A DNA stretch of 64,000 nt from Pseudomonadota bacterium (GTDB taxonomy: Bacteria > Pseudomonadota > Gammaproteobacteria > Steroidobacterales > Steroidobacteraceae): assembly GCA_021843755.1 (NCBI GenBank), contig JAKBWB010000005.1, positions 124,001-188,000 on the forward strand. Direction: 5' to 3'. Positions within the stretch are counted from its first letter, which is position 1, and each line of letters starts with the position of its first letter. Shown here in pieces: positions 20,532 through 32,956 of the stretch. The translations under genes were made by a program, and so were the position numbers. The notes beneath the pieces were generated by a model, which was given only the letters and a program-made list of their open reading frames with translations, did no database searches and had not been told where the DNA came from.

Positions 20532-23129
20532 ATGAAGTCCATTCGTCAGCCTGCTGTTGCGATCGCCCTGATGAGTCTCATGCTGGCGGGCCAAGCCGCC
20601 CTCGCCGCCGGCCTGCGCCTGAAGGTCACCGGTACCGGCTATCTGCGCGGGCGCGGCGTGAGCGTCATGCTCTACAACAATACCTACAGCCCCGTATTCT
20701 TCGATCAGAAGGATGCGGGCATGCAGATCATTCTGCATGGCCACCGCATCGCCACCAATGGCAGCGTGCGGCTGCTGCCGACGCCGCAACAGTGGGATCG
20801 GATTCCACAGCTCCACGGCCGCAAGGTGGAGCGGGCGCGCGGACGGCTCACCGCAAGACTTTCCTACCCGGCCTTTCATTTCAAATACCAGGTGGTCGTC
20901 AAGGCCGAGCCGGGCGGCGTGCGGGTGAGCGTGAACCTCGATGAGCCGCTGCCGCCGCTGCTGCGCGGCCGGGCGGGCTTCAATCTGGAGTTTCTACCGT
21001 CCGTATACATGGATCGCACCTACGTGGTGGATCACAAGGTGTTCGGCATCCTGCCGCGCTACCCCGAGGACCGGATGGTCAGTGTGCCGCCGCGGCCCGG
21101 CAACCCCAAAGAACCGTGGTACGTGGCGCAGTGGCACCGCGAGCGGGGCTACATGCAGCCGCTGCCGCTGGCCACCGGTCACACGATCACCCTCGCGGCG
21201 GCCGACCCCCTCTACCGCATCACCGTCACCTCGCAGACGGGCCGGCTGCGCCTCTACGACGGGCGCGACCTGGCGCAGAACGGCTGGTTCGTTCTGCGCA
21301 CCCTGATCCCCGCGGGCAAGACGCACGATGCCGTGGTCTGGAACATCCGGCCCCACTACATCGCGCACTGGATCCAGCCGCCGATGATCGCGCACAGCCA
21401 GGCCGGCTACAGCGCGGACTTCCCCAAAGTCGCCGTCATCGAGCTCGACCCGAGGTTTGCCGCGCCGAAGACCGCCGAGCTGCTGCGTCTTTCGGCCGAT
21501 GGATCCTTCCGCCGTGTATTCACCGCGCCGGTCTCCGCGCCCATGCACTGGCTGCGCTATGACTATGTGAAATTCAATTTCTCGCCCGTGAAAAAGCCGG
21601 GGCTTTACCAGATCGAATACGCCGGTCATCGGTCCGATACGTTCCCCATCGCGGCGAACGTCTACAGCCACACGTGGCAGACCACGCTCGACGGATTCCT
21701 CGCCGTGCAGATGGACCACGTGTCGGTACGCGACGCCTATCATGTCTGGCACGGTGTCTCGGACCTGAACGATGCGCTGCAGGCACCGCCGAATCTGACT
21801 CACTTCGACGGCTACTTCATGGGTCCGAACACCGAGTCCCCCTACCAGCCCGGCGAGCACATCCCGGGACTGAACGTCGGGGGCTGGTACGACGCGGGCG
21901 ATTTCGACAACGATGCGTTCGGCCAGTATGGAACCATCGAGAATCTCGCCCTGACCTACAACACCTTCCATCCCCAATGGGACGAGCTGTCGGTCAACGA
22001 GAAGACCCGGACGGTCGTGATGCACGAGCCTGACGGTGTTCCCGACCTGGTCGAGCAAGTCGAGCACGGCGTCCTGCAAACCCTCGCGCAGATCCATGCG
22101 TTCGGACACCCCATCATGGGCATCCAGTGGCCGTACCTCGAGGGCTACACCTCCACCGGCGATGCGGCGTCCTTGAACGACGGGCTGATCTACAACCCGA
22201 AATACGGTCCGGGTCCGGTCAAGGGGATCCACTCCGGGTGGCCGGACGACCCTTGGGCATGGACCCAGTACCGACCCAGCATGGAATACGCGGCGGCGGC
22301 CTCCCTTGCGGCCGCCTCCATCACCTTGCGGGGCTGGAACGAGCCGCTGTCCCGGAAGTGTCTCGCCACCGCGATCGAGCTCTGGCACCGCATGCGGACC
22401 ACTCCCCCGCCCCCACAGCATTGGCCGCCCTTCACGGAAGGCTCGGGAGGCTACCGCGAGCACGCCATGGGACCGCCGAAGTGGACCGCGGCGCTGCAGC
22501 TGCTCATCGCCACCCACGGCGCGCAGCCGTACAAGCGGCAGGTCGAGAAGATGTTCCCGGGGATGCTGCGGCACATGGGGTTCGGGGGCTGGGAGGCGGT
22601 GCAGGCGCTGCCGTACCTCGGGGCGCGCTACCGCACGCGCCTGAAAGCCGCGGTCGCCGCCTACATTGCGCGCTTGCATCGCCAGCTCACCGCCACCCCG
22701 TTCGGGGTGCCGCCCTCACTCGGCAGCTGGGGCAACTCGGCGCAGGTGGCCGAATTCGGCGTCGAGATGTACTTCCTCCACGAGGCGTTCCCCGGCCTCG
22801 TCGGGCCGAACGCCACGCTGCGGGCGGCCAACTACCTGCTCGGCACGCACCCGGTGTCCAGCGTGTCGTACATCTCGGGGATCGGCCGAATCTCCAAGCT
22901 GGTCGCCTACGGCGGAAACAATCGATCGGATTATTCCTTCATACCCGGGGGAATGATCCCCGGCTACGTGATCATCAAGCCCGATTTCCCGGAGTGCATC
23001 ACCGGCTTCGGATTCCTCTGGTACGAGGATGAATACACCGTCGATGCGGCGGCGACCTGGATCCTGGAAGCCAACGCGGCGAACGCCCTGGTCGAGCAGG
23101 CCGCGCAGGCACGGGCACCAAAATCCTGA
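20532..23129 (+). CDS. Secreted glycoside hydrolase family 9 (cellulase-like) protein
   Basis: 865 aa exported enzyme. Signal peptide about residues 1-26 (AALAA). Then an uncharacterised beta-rich region (about 27-280), an Ig-like N-terminal cellulase domain beginning near HSQAGYSADFPKVAV, and a GH9 (alpha/alpha)6 catalytic domain. The catalytic motif GGWYDAGDFD places the nucleophile/base Asp pair at residues 454 and 457, and a C-terminal WYEDEYTVD (about 832) supplies the likely acid Glu. GH9 enzymes cleave beta-1,4 glucans or related oligosaccharides. The extra N-terminal domain is unusual for the family. An in-frame extension back to 20286 lacks a signal peptide and is rejected. Confidence 0.88.
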   Translation: MKSIRQPAVAIALMSLMLAGQAALAAGLRLKVTGTGYLRGRGVSVMLYNNTYSPVFFDQKDAGMQIILHGHRIATNGSVRLLPTPQQWDRIPQLHGRKVERARGRLTARLSYPAFHFKYQVVVKAEPGGVRVSVNLDEPLPPLLRGRAGFNLEFLPSVYMDRTYVVDHKVFGILPRYPEDRMVSVPPRPGNPKEPWYVAQWHRERGYMQPLPLATGHTITLAAADPLYRITVTSQTGRLRLYDGRDLAQNGWFVLRTLIPAGKTHDAVVWNIRPHYIAHWIQPPMIAHSQAGYSADFPKVAVIELDPRFAAPKTAELLRLSADGSFRRVFTAPVSAPMHWLRYDYVKFNFSPVKKPGLYQIEYAGHRSDTFPIAANVYSHTWQTTLDGFLAVQMDHVSVRDAYHVWHGVSDLNDALQAPPNLTHFDGYFMGPNTESPYQPGEHIPGLNVGGWYDAGDFDNDAFGQYGTIENLALTYNTFHPQWDELSVNEKTRTVVMHEPDGVPDLVEQVEHGVLQTLAQIHAFGHPIMGIQWPYLEGYTSTGDAASLNDGLIYNPKYGPGPVKGIHSGWPDDPWAWTQYRPSMEYAAAASLAAASITLRGWNEPLSRKCLATAIELWHRMRTTPPPPQHWPPFTEGSGGYREHAMGPPKWTAALQLLIATHGAQPYKRQVEKMFPGMLRHMGFGGWEAVQALPYLGARYRTRLKAAVAAYIARLHRQLTATPFGVPPSLGSWGNSAQVAEFGVEMYFLHEAFPGLVGPNATLRAANYLLGTHPVSSVSYISGIGRISKLVAYGGNNRSDYSFIPGGMIPGYVIIKPDFPECITGFGFLWYEDEYTVDAAATWILEANAANALVEQAAQARAPKS

Positions 23130-23177
23130 GCGCCGCCCGCCCGGTCTGCACGCACCAGCGCCCCCCGGGACTCGTCA

Positions 23178-23198
23178 AGGAACCCCGTCACGGTTCCT
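23178..23198 (+). repeat. 7-bp stem hairpin after the GH9 gene
   Basis: AGGAACC and GGTTCCT with a 7-nt loop, 49 bp past the GH9 stop and followed by GC-rich sequence rather than a T-run. Possibly a mRNA-stabilising structure. The rest of 23130-23430 has a TATACT at 23223-23228, implying a roughly 200-nt leader for the protease gene. No riboswitch class was recognised. Confidence 0.4.
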
Positions 23199-23430
23199 GA
23201 TGTCCCCGCCGGGGCGGCACGCTATACTTGCATAAATTCAAAGCCATCAGGCCGACCCAGGCGCGGATGGGCCCCGGCGGGCCTTTCGCAACTCGAAAAC
23301 CTGGCGCAGGGGAGTGAGCACTCGATCGCCGCGACGCGGGCAGTCGGCATTTTATTGATTTTTGGGCGTATCGCCCGTCGCGCCGGCGGGACGGGCCAGC
23401 GTCACGTTCACCACCATGGGAGGCAATGAG

Positions 23431-25440
23431 ATGCTTGGCAGAAGGTCAATTGCGCGTTTAGCGCTCGTGTCGCTGTGCGCCATCGCGGCCGGGCTCGCGA
23501 GGCCCGCCGCGGCCCGGGCACAAGAGGCGCACCCGTTCGGCTCGCACACGCACGATGCCGGCCCGACGGCCGCATCCACCCCGATCACCACCTCGATCGT
23601 CCTTCACGTCACCAACCTGCGCAATCTCGAGGAGTACGTCCGCTCCACCGTCACTCCGGGAAACCCCAACTTCCATCGGTTCCTGTCCGTGCAGCAGTTC
23701 CGCGACCGTTTCGCCCCGTCGAACCGGCGGATCGACCACCTGGTGCGCTACCTCGAGTCCTTCGGCATCACGGTGAACAAAGTCTACCGGGATCACCTCG
23801 ACATGACGGTCACCGGCACCACGGCCGCGATCAATGCCGCCTTCGGCACCCAGGAGCACGACTACGACCGCGGCAATGAGCGCTTCCACCGGCCCGCCAT
23901 TCAGCCGGCGCTGCCGGGTACGCTCGGACAGCTGGTCCTCGCAATGCCCGGCCTGAACAACCAGCCGGGCAGCTTCCGTCCGATGATCGTGCGCCTCGGC
24001 CATGGCCCGTACGCGCAGATCACCCCACCGCCGGTGCAGTGGCCGAAGAACGGCACCGCCACGGGCATCCCGCAGGACTACACCGTGGGCGACGTCGCCG
24101 ACTTCTACGACGTCAACCCGCTGTATCACGAGGGCATCACCGGCACGGGCCAGACGGTGGGCATCATGACGCTCGCCAACTTCAACAAGACGGATGCGTA
24201 TTCCTACTGGCGCGACATCGGACTGCCGGTGGCCTCGCACCGCATCACCAAGGTGATGGTCGACGGCGGCACAGCGGTCGCCGCGGGCGTGGGCGACGAT
24301 GAGACGTCGCTCGACGTCGAACAGTCCGGCGGACTCGCCCCCGAGGCGCTCATCCGCGTGTACATCGCACCGAACACCAACCAGGGATTCCTCGATCTGT
24401 TCTACAGCGCGGTGTCGGACAACATCGCCGACACGGTGTCGATCAGCTGGGGCGAGCCCGAGGAGCTGTACTTCGCCGCCCTCAACGGCGGCGTGAGCTA
24501 CACCGGCCAGTTGCAGGCCATACATCAGGCGTTGCTCGAGGGCGCCGCCCAAGGTCAGTCGTTCTTCGCCGCCGCGGGCGATGCGGGCGCCTACGACATC
24601 AACGACAGCCAGCTCGCGGCTCCGCCGCAGTACAGCACGCAGCTGACGGTGGATGCGCCGGCCGATGACCCGGCCATCACGGCCGCCGGCGGCACCACCA
24701 TCGCCGCGACGGTTCCGGGCATTCCCCAGTACAACTGCCCGGCCATCGTCGTGCCCACCCAGCGCATCTGGGGCTGGCACTACCTGCTCACGAACTGGGG
24801 CAGCTGCCTCGGTCTGACCCTGTACGGCAATAGCGGCGTGTTCCCGGTCGGCGGCGGCGGCGGTGTCAGCTCCTTCTGGCCCATGCCCGCCTACCAGGGC
24901 TCGACCGAGGGAATCGAGCGGACCGAGCCGGATCAGAGTCTGTATTACTACCCGAACTACCCGAGCCGCGCCGGCGCGCAGCGTCTCATCACCCTGCCGG
25001 CCGATTTCCGCGGGCGCAACCTGCCGGATCTGTCGTTGAATGCCGATCCGGAAACCGGCTATCTCATCGTGGACTGCACGGACTATCCGGCACCGGCCAA
25101 TCCGAAGTGCGCGCAGACGGGCTTCGGCGGCACCAGCTTCGTGGCGCCGCAGCTGAACGGCATCACGGCACTGATCGATCAGGCCTCGGGCGGACGGGTG
25201 GGATTACTCAATCCGACGCTGTACGCCCTGCAGAACGCGCTCGGCTATGGTCCCCGCTCTCCGTTCAACGCCGTCACGGCGGGCAACAACTGGTTCTACC
25301 ACGGTACGTCCGGGTACAACGACGGCGCGGGCATCGGCACGATCGATGCCGCGCGTCTGGCGCTCAACTACCAGTTGCTGAGCGGAACGGACGCGAGCGG
25401 CGATGTTGGCGGTGGCGGCTTGCAGCACGGCAACCGCTGA
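23431..25440 (+). CDS. S53 family peptidase (sedolisin/pro-kumamolisin type)
   Basis: Secreted acid serine-carboxyl protease with pro-domain, 669 aa. Signal peptide to about residue 30, an activation pro-domain (about 45-200) and a subtilisin-like catalytic domain. The E-x3-D pair of DETSLD gives Glu291 and Asp295; GDAGAYD carries the oxyanion Asp; GFGGTSFVAPQ supplies Ser569. All catalytic groups are present. The ATG at 23431 follows GGGAGG by 7 nt and is preferred over upstream in-frame starts. The family works at low pH, which fits an acidic habitat. Confidence 0.92.
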   Translation: MLGRRSIARLALVSLCAIAAGLARPAAARAQEAHPFGSHTHDAGPTAASTPITTSIVLHVTNLRNLEEYVRSTVTPGNPNFHRFLSVQQFRDRFAPSNRRIDHLVRYLESFGITVNKVYRDHLDMTVTGTTAAINAAFGTQEHDYDRGNERFHRPAIQPALPGTLGQLVLAMPGLNNQPGSFRPMIVRLGHGPYAQITPPPVQWPKNGTATGIPQDYTVGDVADFYDVNPLYHEGITGTGQTVGIMTLANFNKTDAYSYWRDIGLPVASHRITKVMVDGGTAVAAGVGDDETSLDVEQSGGLAPEALIRVYIAPNTNQGFLDLFYSAVSDNIADTVSISWGEPEELYFAALNGGVSYTGQLQAIHQALLEGAAQGQSFFAAAGDAGAYDINDSQLAAPPQYSTQLTVDAPADDPAITAAGGTTIAATVPGIPQYNCPAIVVPTQRIWGWHYLLTNWGSCLGLTLYGNSGVFPVGGGGGVSSFWPMPAYQGSTEGIERTEPDQSLYYYPNYPSRAGAQRLITLPADFRGRNLPDLSLNADPETGYLIVDCTDYPAPANPKCAQTGFGGTSFVAPQLNGITALIDQASGGRVGLLNPTLYALQNALGYGPRSPFNAVTAGNNWFYHGTSGYNDGAGIGTIDAARLALNYQLLSGTDASGDVGGGGLQHGNR

Positions 25441-25470
25441 TTCCCCGACACGGCAGTCACGGCGCGCCGG

Positions 25471-25737
25471 TCACTCCGGCGCGCCGTCCTGATACGGCGT
25501 GCGGACCGCCAACTCCGCCAACTCCTCTTCCGAGGGCGGCGGCTCGGCCAGGATCTGGCTCGCCCGCGCGTGCCACCAGCGCGGCACACGCACCTCCACG
25601 CTCTGTTCGAAGTCCGGCAGCGGACCGCGCAGCTCCACCTGCACGGGAATGGACTCGGCCCGCAACCGTCCGGCGATCACCTGGCCGCTGATCCGGTCGC
25701 GGCACACCTGCAGCACGACCCAGGGCGCTTCGCTCAT
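25471..25737 (-). CDS. Small DUF2007-like protein
   Basis: 88 aa, acidic C-terminus. The beta-alpha-beta pattern (WVVLQVCRDRISGQVIAGRLRAE, then IPVQVEL, then VEVRVPRWW and ARASQIL) matches DUF2007, small cytosolic proteins labelled putative signal transducers, with no defined role. It follows the S9 peptidase by 15 nt on the same strand, so probably one transcript. ATG at 25737; a GTG two codons earlier is possible. Confidence 0.6.
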   Translation of the reverse strand: MSEAPWVVLQVCRDRISGQVIAGRLRAESIPVQVELRGPLPDFEQSVEVRVPRWWHARASQILAEPPPSEEELAELAVRTPYQDGAPE

Positions 25738-25752
25738 GCCCACGGCCCGCGC

Positions 25753-28946
<3,194 letters not shown>

Positions 28947-29004
28947 GCCGCGGCGCACGGCATGCACCCCTGAATTCACCGCCTGACAGGAGGAGTCTGA
29001 TTCG

Positions 29005-30066
29005 ATGTACAAGGTCAAAGCCTATGCCGCCACCCATGCCGCCTCGCCGCTCGCTCCCCTCACGATCGAGCGGCGCGATCCGACCGCCACCGACGTGCGC
29101 ATCGAGATTCTCTTTTGCGGCGTGTGCCACTCGGATCTGCACCAGGTGCGTGACGAATGGCACGGCGCGATGCCGACGGTCTATCCGTGCGTGCCCGGCC
29201 ACGAGATCATCGGGCGCGTGACGGCCGTAGGCTCGCAGGTCACGCGCTTCAAGAGCGGCGATCTGGTCGGCGTCGGATGTCTCGTGGATTCCGACGGCAC
29301 CTGTGCGCAGTGCCGCGCCGGACTCGAGCAGCTCTGCGCCGCCGCGGTGCTCACCTACAACTCCCCGGACAGGCATTCCGGCGGCGTGACGCTCGGCGGA
29401 TACGCCGAGAGCATCGTGGTCGATGAGCGCTTCGTGCTGCGCATCCCCTCGAGTCTCGATCCGGCGGCCGCCGCGCCCCTGCTGTGCGCCGGCATCACCA
29501 CCTACTCGCCGCTGCGCCGCGCTCGGGTCGGCCGGGGCGCCAAGGTCGGCATCGTGGGGCTGGGGGGCCTCGGGCACATGGGGGTGAAAATCGCCCATGC
29601 CCTCGGTGCGCACGTGCACGTGCTCACCACCTCCCCCGGCAAGCGCAGCGACGCGCTGCGCCTCGGCGCCGATGAGGTGATCGTCACGCGCGATAGCGAG
29701 CAGATGCGCCGGCATGCCGGCACCTTCGAGTTCATCCTCGACACCGTGTCCGCCGAGCACGACCTCAACGCCTATCTCAATCTGCTGCGCCCCGATGGCA
29801 ACATCACCCTGGTCGGCGCGCCGTCGCAGCCGTTCACGATACCGGCGTTCTCGCTGCTGATGGGCCGGCGCAGCCTCTCGGGCTCGGTGATCGGCGGCCT
29901 GCCCGAGACCCAGGAGATGCTCGAGTTCTGCGCCGAGCACGCCATCGCCGCCGACGTGGAAGTGATTCCCATCCAGCGGATCAACGCCGCCTTCGAGCGC
30001 CTGCAGCGCTCGGACGTCAAGTATCGCTTCGTCATCGACATGGCCTCGCTCCGTGATGCGGGTTGA
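29005..30066 (+). CDS. Zinc-dependent alcohol dehydrogenase (YahK/CAD group) with altered structural zinc site
   Basis: Medium-chain dehydrogenase, 353 aa, acting on aldehydes/alcohols with NADP(H). The catalytic zinc site is intact (Cys41 in CGVCHSD, His66-Glu67 in PGHE), and GLGGLGHMGVK is the Rossmann dinucleotide motif. In the structural-zinc lobe the usual four Cys appear as Asp97, Cys100, Cys103 and Cys111; the first cysteine is replaced by aspartate. Asp or Glu can ligate zinc in some relatives, so function may be retained. RBS GGAGGAG. The downstream DUF302 gene is 15 nt away. Confidence 0.92.
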   Translation: MYKVKAYAATHAASPLAPLTIERRDPTATDVRIEILFCGVCHSDLHQVRDEWHGAMPTVYPCVPGHEIIGRVTAVGSQVTRFKSGDLVGVGCLVDSDGTCAQCRAGLEQLCAAAVLTYNSPDRHSGGVTLGGYAESIVVDERFVLRIPSSLDPAAAAPLLCAGITTYSPLRRARVGRGAKVGIVGLGGLGHMGVKIAHALGAHVHVLTTSPGKRSDALRLGADEVIVTRDSEQMRRHAGTFEFILDTVSAEHDLNAYLNLLRPDGNITLVGAPSQPFTIPAFSLLMGRRSLSGSVIGGLPETQEMLEFCAEHAIAADVEVIPIQRINAAFERLQRSDVKYRFVIDMASLRDAG

Positions 30067-30081
30067 GGCCGGGAGTACATC

Positions 30082-30474
30082 ATGGCGTATTACATGACCA
30101 ACACAGTCAGCGGCGACTTCGATGCCGTCGTGGCGGCGGTTACCGCGCGCCTGAAGGCGCACGGTTTCGGGGTGCTCACCGACATCGACGTACAGGCGAC
30201 GCTGAAGGGCAAAATCGGCGTGGACATGCCGAAGTACCGCATCCTCGGGGCCTGCAACCCCGCGCTCGCGCACGCCGCGCTGCAGCAGGAAACGCACCTC
30301 GGCGTGCTGCTGCCGTGCAACCTCATCGTGCGTGAGAGCAGCGATGGGCTCGTGGAAGTGGCCAGCATCGACCCGGTCGCCTCGCTCGAGCGCACGGGCA
30401 ACGAGGCGCTGCGCCCCTTCGCCGAGCAGGTCCGCGTGGCGCTCGCAGCGGTGCTGGCGGAGTTGGCGCCGTAA
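30082..30474 (+). CDS. DUF302 domain protein
   Basis: 130 aa, one DUF302 domain: FDAVVAAVTARLKAHGFGVLTDIDVQATLKGK... and a characteristic cysteine-containing motif ILGACNPALAHAAL with LLPCNLIV. The family is small, cytosolic and of uncertain role, often beside redox or detoxification genes. Here it probably shares the transcript of the alcohol dehydrogenase (15-nt gap, GGGAG before the ATG). Confidence 0.88.
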   Translation: MAYYMTNTVSGDFDAVVAAVTARLKAHGFGVLTDIDVQATLKGKIGVDMPKYRILGACNPALAHAALQQETHLGVLLPCNLIVRESSDGLVEVASIDPVASLERTGNEALRPFAEQVRVALAAVLAELAP

Positions 30475-30597
30475 CGGCCGCGCGACCCGCCCGTGCCCCG
30501 GCGGCGGGACTGCACGGCGCTCGCACTGACTGACAATCAAATCACGGCGAACCTGTGTCCCGCAGGCGGAGGAATCTCAGTTCAACGTGTCGTCGCG

Positions 30598-31596
30598 CTA
30601 GGTCACTTGAAAGCCCGCGGGAAAGGGCTCGCGCGGATCGATCCATAGCATGTTGTATCCGGTCGCCCACGCCGAGCCCTCGATCGCGGGAATGATCGCG
30701 GCGCTGCCGGCGAGCTTGAGCGCCTCGAGCACCCGCCCGGTGAAGCGGCTGCCGATGATGCTCTCGTGCACGAACGTATCGCCCGGGCGAAGCTCTCCGC
30801 GCGCAGCGAGCTGCGCCATCCGCGCGCTGGTGCCGGTTCCGCAGGGCGAACGGTCGATGGCTCGATCCCCGTAGAACACCGCGTTGCGCGCGTGCGCGCC
30901 GGGGCTGCGCGGCCGATCCGTCCACATGACATGACTGACGCCGCGGATGGTCGGATCGAGCGGGTGGACGGGCTCGAAGATCTCGCGCACGCGCTGGCGC
31001 ACCAGGGGGCTCAGGCGCACCAGCCCCGAGGCGCCGAGCGCATCGATCCCCGCGAATCCCGGCTGCGGCTCGATGATGGCATAGAAGTTCCCGCCGTAGG
31101 CGACATCCACTCGCAAGCGGCCGAGATCGGGCACCTCGATCTCGAGGGCGGCCTTGGCGAGATATGACGCCACGTTGCGAACGCAGACGCGAGTGACCTT
31201 CTCGCCCTCGAGCACATACTCGAGGCCGAGGATACCGGCCGGCACCTCAAGCACGAGCCGTCCGGGCACACGCGGCCGCAACAGCCCATGCTCGATCGCG
31301 AAGGTCACCAAGCCGATCGTACCGTGGCCGCACATCGGCAGACAGCCGCTGGTCTCGATGAAGAGAATGGACGCATCGTGTTCGCTCGCAAGCGGCGGCA
31401 TCACGAAGCCACCGGACATCATGTCGTGTCCGCGCGGCTCGAACATCAGGCCGCGGCGGATCCAATCGAAGCGCCGCTGAAAGTCGGCGCGCCGCTCGCT
31501 CATGGTGCGCCCCTCGAGAAAGGGGGCGCCGCCGGCCACCAGCCGCACCGGGTTGCCGGCGGTATGACCATCGATACAGAAGAACATGGACTTCAT
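30598..31596 (-). CDS. 4-hydroxyproline epimerase (proline racemase family)
   Basis: Cofactor-independent epimerase interconverting trans-4-hydroxy-L-proline and cis-4-hydroxy-D-proline. 332 aa. Both catalytic cysteines are present, Cys89 in LPMCGHGTIG and Cys252 in SPCGTGTSA. This excludes the Thr/Ser-containing 3-hydroxyproline dehydratase variants. The ATG at 31596 has a purine-rich GGGGGTG upstream and yields the family N-terminus (CIDGHTAGNPVR). The predicted next enzyme, an FAD D-amino-acid dehydrogenase, now lies 3.5 kb away across an insertion. Confidence 0.88.
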   Translation of the reverse strand: MKSMFFCIDGHTAGNPVRLVAGGAPFLEGRTMSERRADFQRRFDWIRRGLMFEPRGHDMMSGGFVMPPLASEHDASILFIETSGCLPMCGHGTIGLVTFAIEHGLLRPRVPGRLVLEVPAGILGLEYVLEGEKVTRVCVRNVASYLAKAALEIEVPDLGRLRVDVAYGGNFYAIIEPQPGFAGIDALGASGLVRLSPLVRQRVREIFEPVHPLDPTIRGVSHVMWTDRPRSPGAHARNAVFYGDRAIDRSPCGTGTSARMAQLAARGELRPGDTFVHESIIGSRFTGRVLEALKLAGSAAIIPAIEGSAWATGYNMLWIDPREPFPAGFQVT

Positions 31597-31985
31597 GCGC
31601 ACCCCCGCAGCGCCAGCGCCTGCCGCCGCGCACGCCGGCACCGGCCGCAGGACGTCCCGCAGGCCCCGGGCGTACGCGCCGGGCGCGACCGCGCATTGTG
31701 ACGCCCATCGTATACGCTATGCGCCACGGCGCAAACGACCGCCCTCCCCGCCCCCTCAGGAATCTGGTGCCGCGGCAGCCGAGCCCCACCCGCCCCGGGG
31801 AGGGAAATCCGCCGCCCGTGATCGATCCCGAGAGACCCAATATCCGACGGCGCCCCGGGAGATGGCGGCCGCGCCAGGGGCTGCCGGTTGCACCCCGACC
31901 GGCCGCCGAGGGCAAACCTCGGCGCTATCGTGTTCCGGGCAAGCCGGGATACGCCTGAGCTGTGCGCGCAGGGCATGCGCGTCAA
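31597..31985. repeat. Direct repeat copy A (duplicated divergent intergenic region)
   Basis: About 390 bp that align almost throughout, with scattered substitutions and small indels, to 34748-35137 in the same orientation. Homology begins exactly at the base after the epimerase start codon and ends just past an ATG corresponding to the dehydrogenase start. Both copies keep the core CCATCGTATACGCTATGCG (contains the palindrome CGTATACG), likely an operator or promoter. Copy A supplies the epimerase promoter. Confidence 0.85.
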
Positions 31986-32335
31986 CCCCAAACGGGTGCA
32001 TCGAGCGAGCCGCGAGGAAGACCGGGCATCTGCAAGGGCCGCCATCCGGTACGATGTTTCATTCCGACCGCGGCAGTCAGTCAGCGATGATTTCCGCGAG
32101 GCTCTCGGCAGACTCGGCAAGATGGCCCCCATGAGCCGCAAGGGATATTGCTCAGACCATGCGGTCTCGGCGCGCGTCCTCGCGACACTGAAGACCGAGG
32201 AAGCAACCGAGCCGTGGTGAACGAAACACCAGACCCGCAGCGCGATCGGGCAATACATCCACGGATTCTGCAATCCTGTCCGCCCGCACACATCACTCGA
32301 ATACTCATCGCCCAACGAGTATCGGCTGAGAATGC
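31975..32335 (+). pseudogene. IS3-family transposase (OrfB) remnant
   Basis: Broken transposase. Three pieces of an IS3 OrfB are readable in different frames: NPKRVHRASREE (near 31984), FHSDRGSQ (near 32054) followed by SDDFREALGRLGKMAPMSRKG in the next frame, and YIHGFCNPVRPHTSLEYSSPNEYR (to about 32335; shown in parts). The DDE catalytic core is mostly deleted and frames are shifted, so it is inactive. It lies at the left edge of the DNA inserted between the two direct repeats. No terminal inverted repeats were recognised. Confidence 0.75.
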
Positions 32336-32504
32336 CACACGTCGATCAAGACCCGTCGATGAGGTCTGCGGCGCAGGGACCACTGCATCATTCGGCTCAG
32401 CGGCCGCTTGCGCTTGGGGTCAAACCCGCGGACCGGAGAAGGGCGCTACGTCGCATCCGAGCCGAGCGGGTGTGACGGCCGATTCCTGGAGTCGATCGTG
32501 GGGA

Positions 32505-32534
32505 GGGGTCCTCGCCGCCGGCACCGAGGACCCC
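32505..32534 (+). terminator. Strong GC hairpin, possible terminator or insulator upstream of brnT
   Basis: GGGGTCCTCG (32505-32514) and CGAGGACCCC (32525-32534) form a perfect 10-bp stem with a 10-nt loop. No T-tract follows, so intrinsic termination is uncertain. The brnT promoter starts 8 bp later. 32336-32504 shows no gene. Confidence 0.4.
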
Positions 32535-32541
32535 CAAGCAA

Positions 32542-32574
32542 TTGACCCAATGGCTGTATATGATGGTAATATAC
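32542..32574 (+). promoter_or_regulatory. brnT promoter overlapped by a GTATAT/ATATAC inverted repeat
   Basis: -35 TTGACC at 32542-32547 and -10-like TAATAT at 32567-32572. The inverted repeat GTATAT (32556-32561) and ATATAC (32569-32574) covers the -10 and ends four bases before the ATG. This is the expected layout for autorepression by an antitoxin-toxin complex. Confidence 0.55.
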
Positions 32575-32578
32575 ACCA

Positions 32579-32956
32579 ATGGTCGATTGGACTCGCGTTG
32601 CTGGATTCGATTGGGACGCGGGCAATGCGCGCAAGAGCAGCGACAAGCACGAGGTGAGCCAGGCGGAGGCGGAGCAAGTCTTCTTTAACGCTCCCCTCAG
32701 CATTGTGCCGAATACGAGGCACAGCGCCGACGAACCCCGATTCCATGCGCTGGGCAAGACCGATGACGACAGAAGGCTGCACATTACTTTTATGGTGCGC
32801 TCCGATGGGACATTGATCCGGGTGATCTCGGCACGAGACATGCACCGGAAGGAACGAAGAATCTATGGCGACAGACAGATCCAAGGCCCGCACGCCGCGG
32901 CCGACAAGGCACGCAAAGTCGCACCCGACAAAAATGGCTCCAGCATTCAGAAGTGA
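32579..32956 (+). CDS. brnT: BrnT-family toxin of a type II toxin-antitoxin pair
   Basis: RelE-fold ribonuclease toxin. 125 aa: FDWDAGNARKSSDKHEVS, AEAEQVFFNAPL, FHALGKTDDDR and the C-terminal VISARDMHRKERRIYG match BrnT. Known BrnT proteins end near that last motif (about 90-100 aa). Here the frame runs 29 residues further and overlaps the antitoxin start by 92 nt, so the tail may be recently acquired or the stop lost. The family requires the downstream BrnA-like antitoxin for neutralisation. Confidence 0.82.
   Translation: MVDWTRVAGFDWDAGNARKSSDKHEVSQAEAEQVFFNAPLSIVPNTRHSADEPRFHALGKTDDDRRLHITFMVRSDGTLIRVISARDMHRKERRIYGDRQIQGPHAAADKARKVAPDKNGSSIQK

Noticed and set aside
23229-23430. Riboswitch in the roughly 200-nt leader of the S53 protease gene
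   Set aside because: Hairpins exist, but I found no conserved core of c-di-GMP, TPP, cobalamin, glycine or other common classes.
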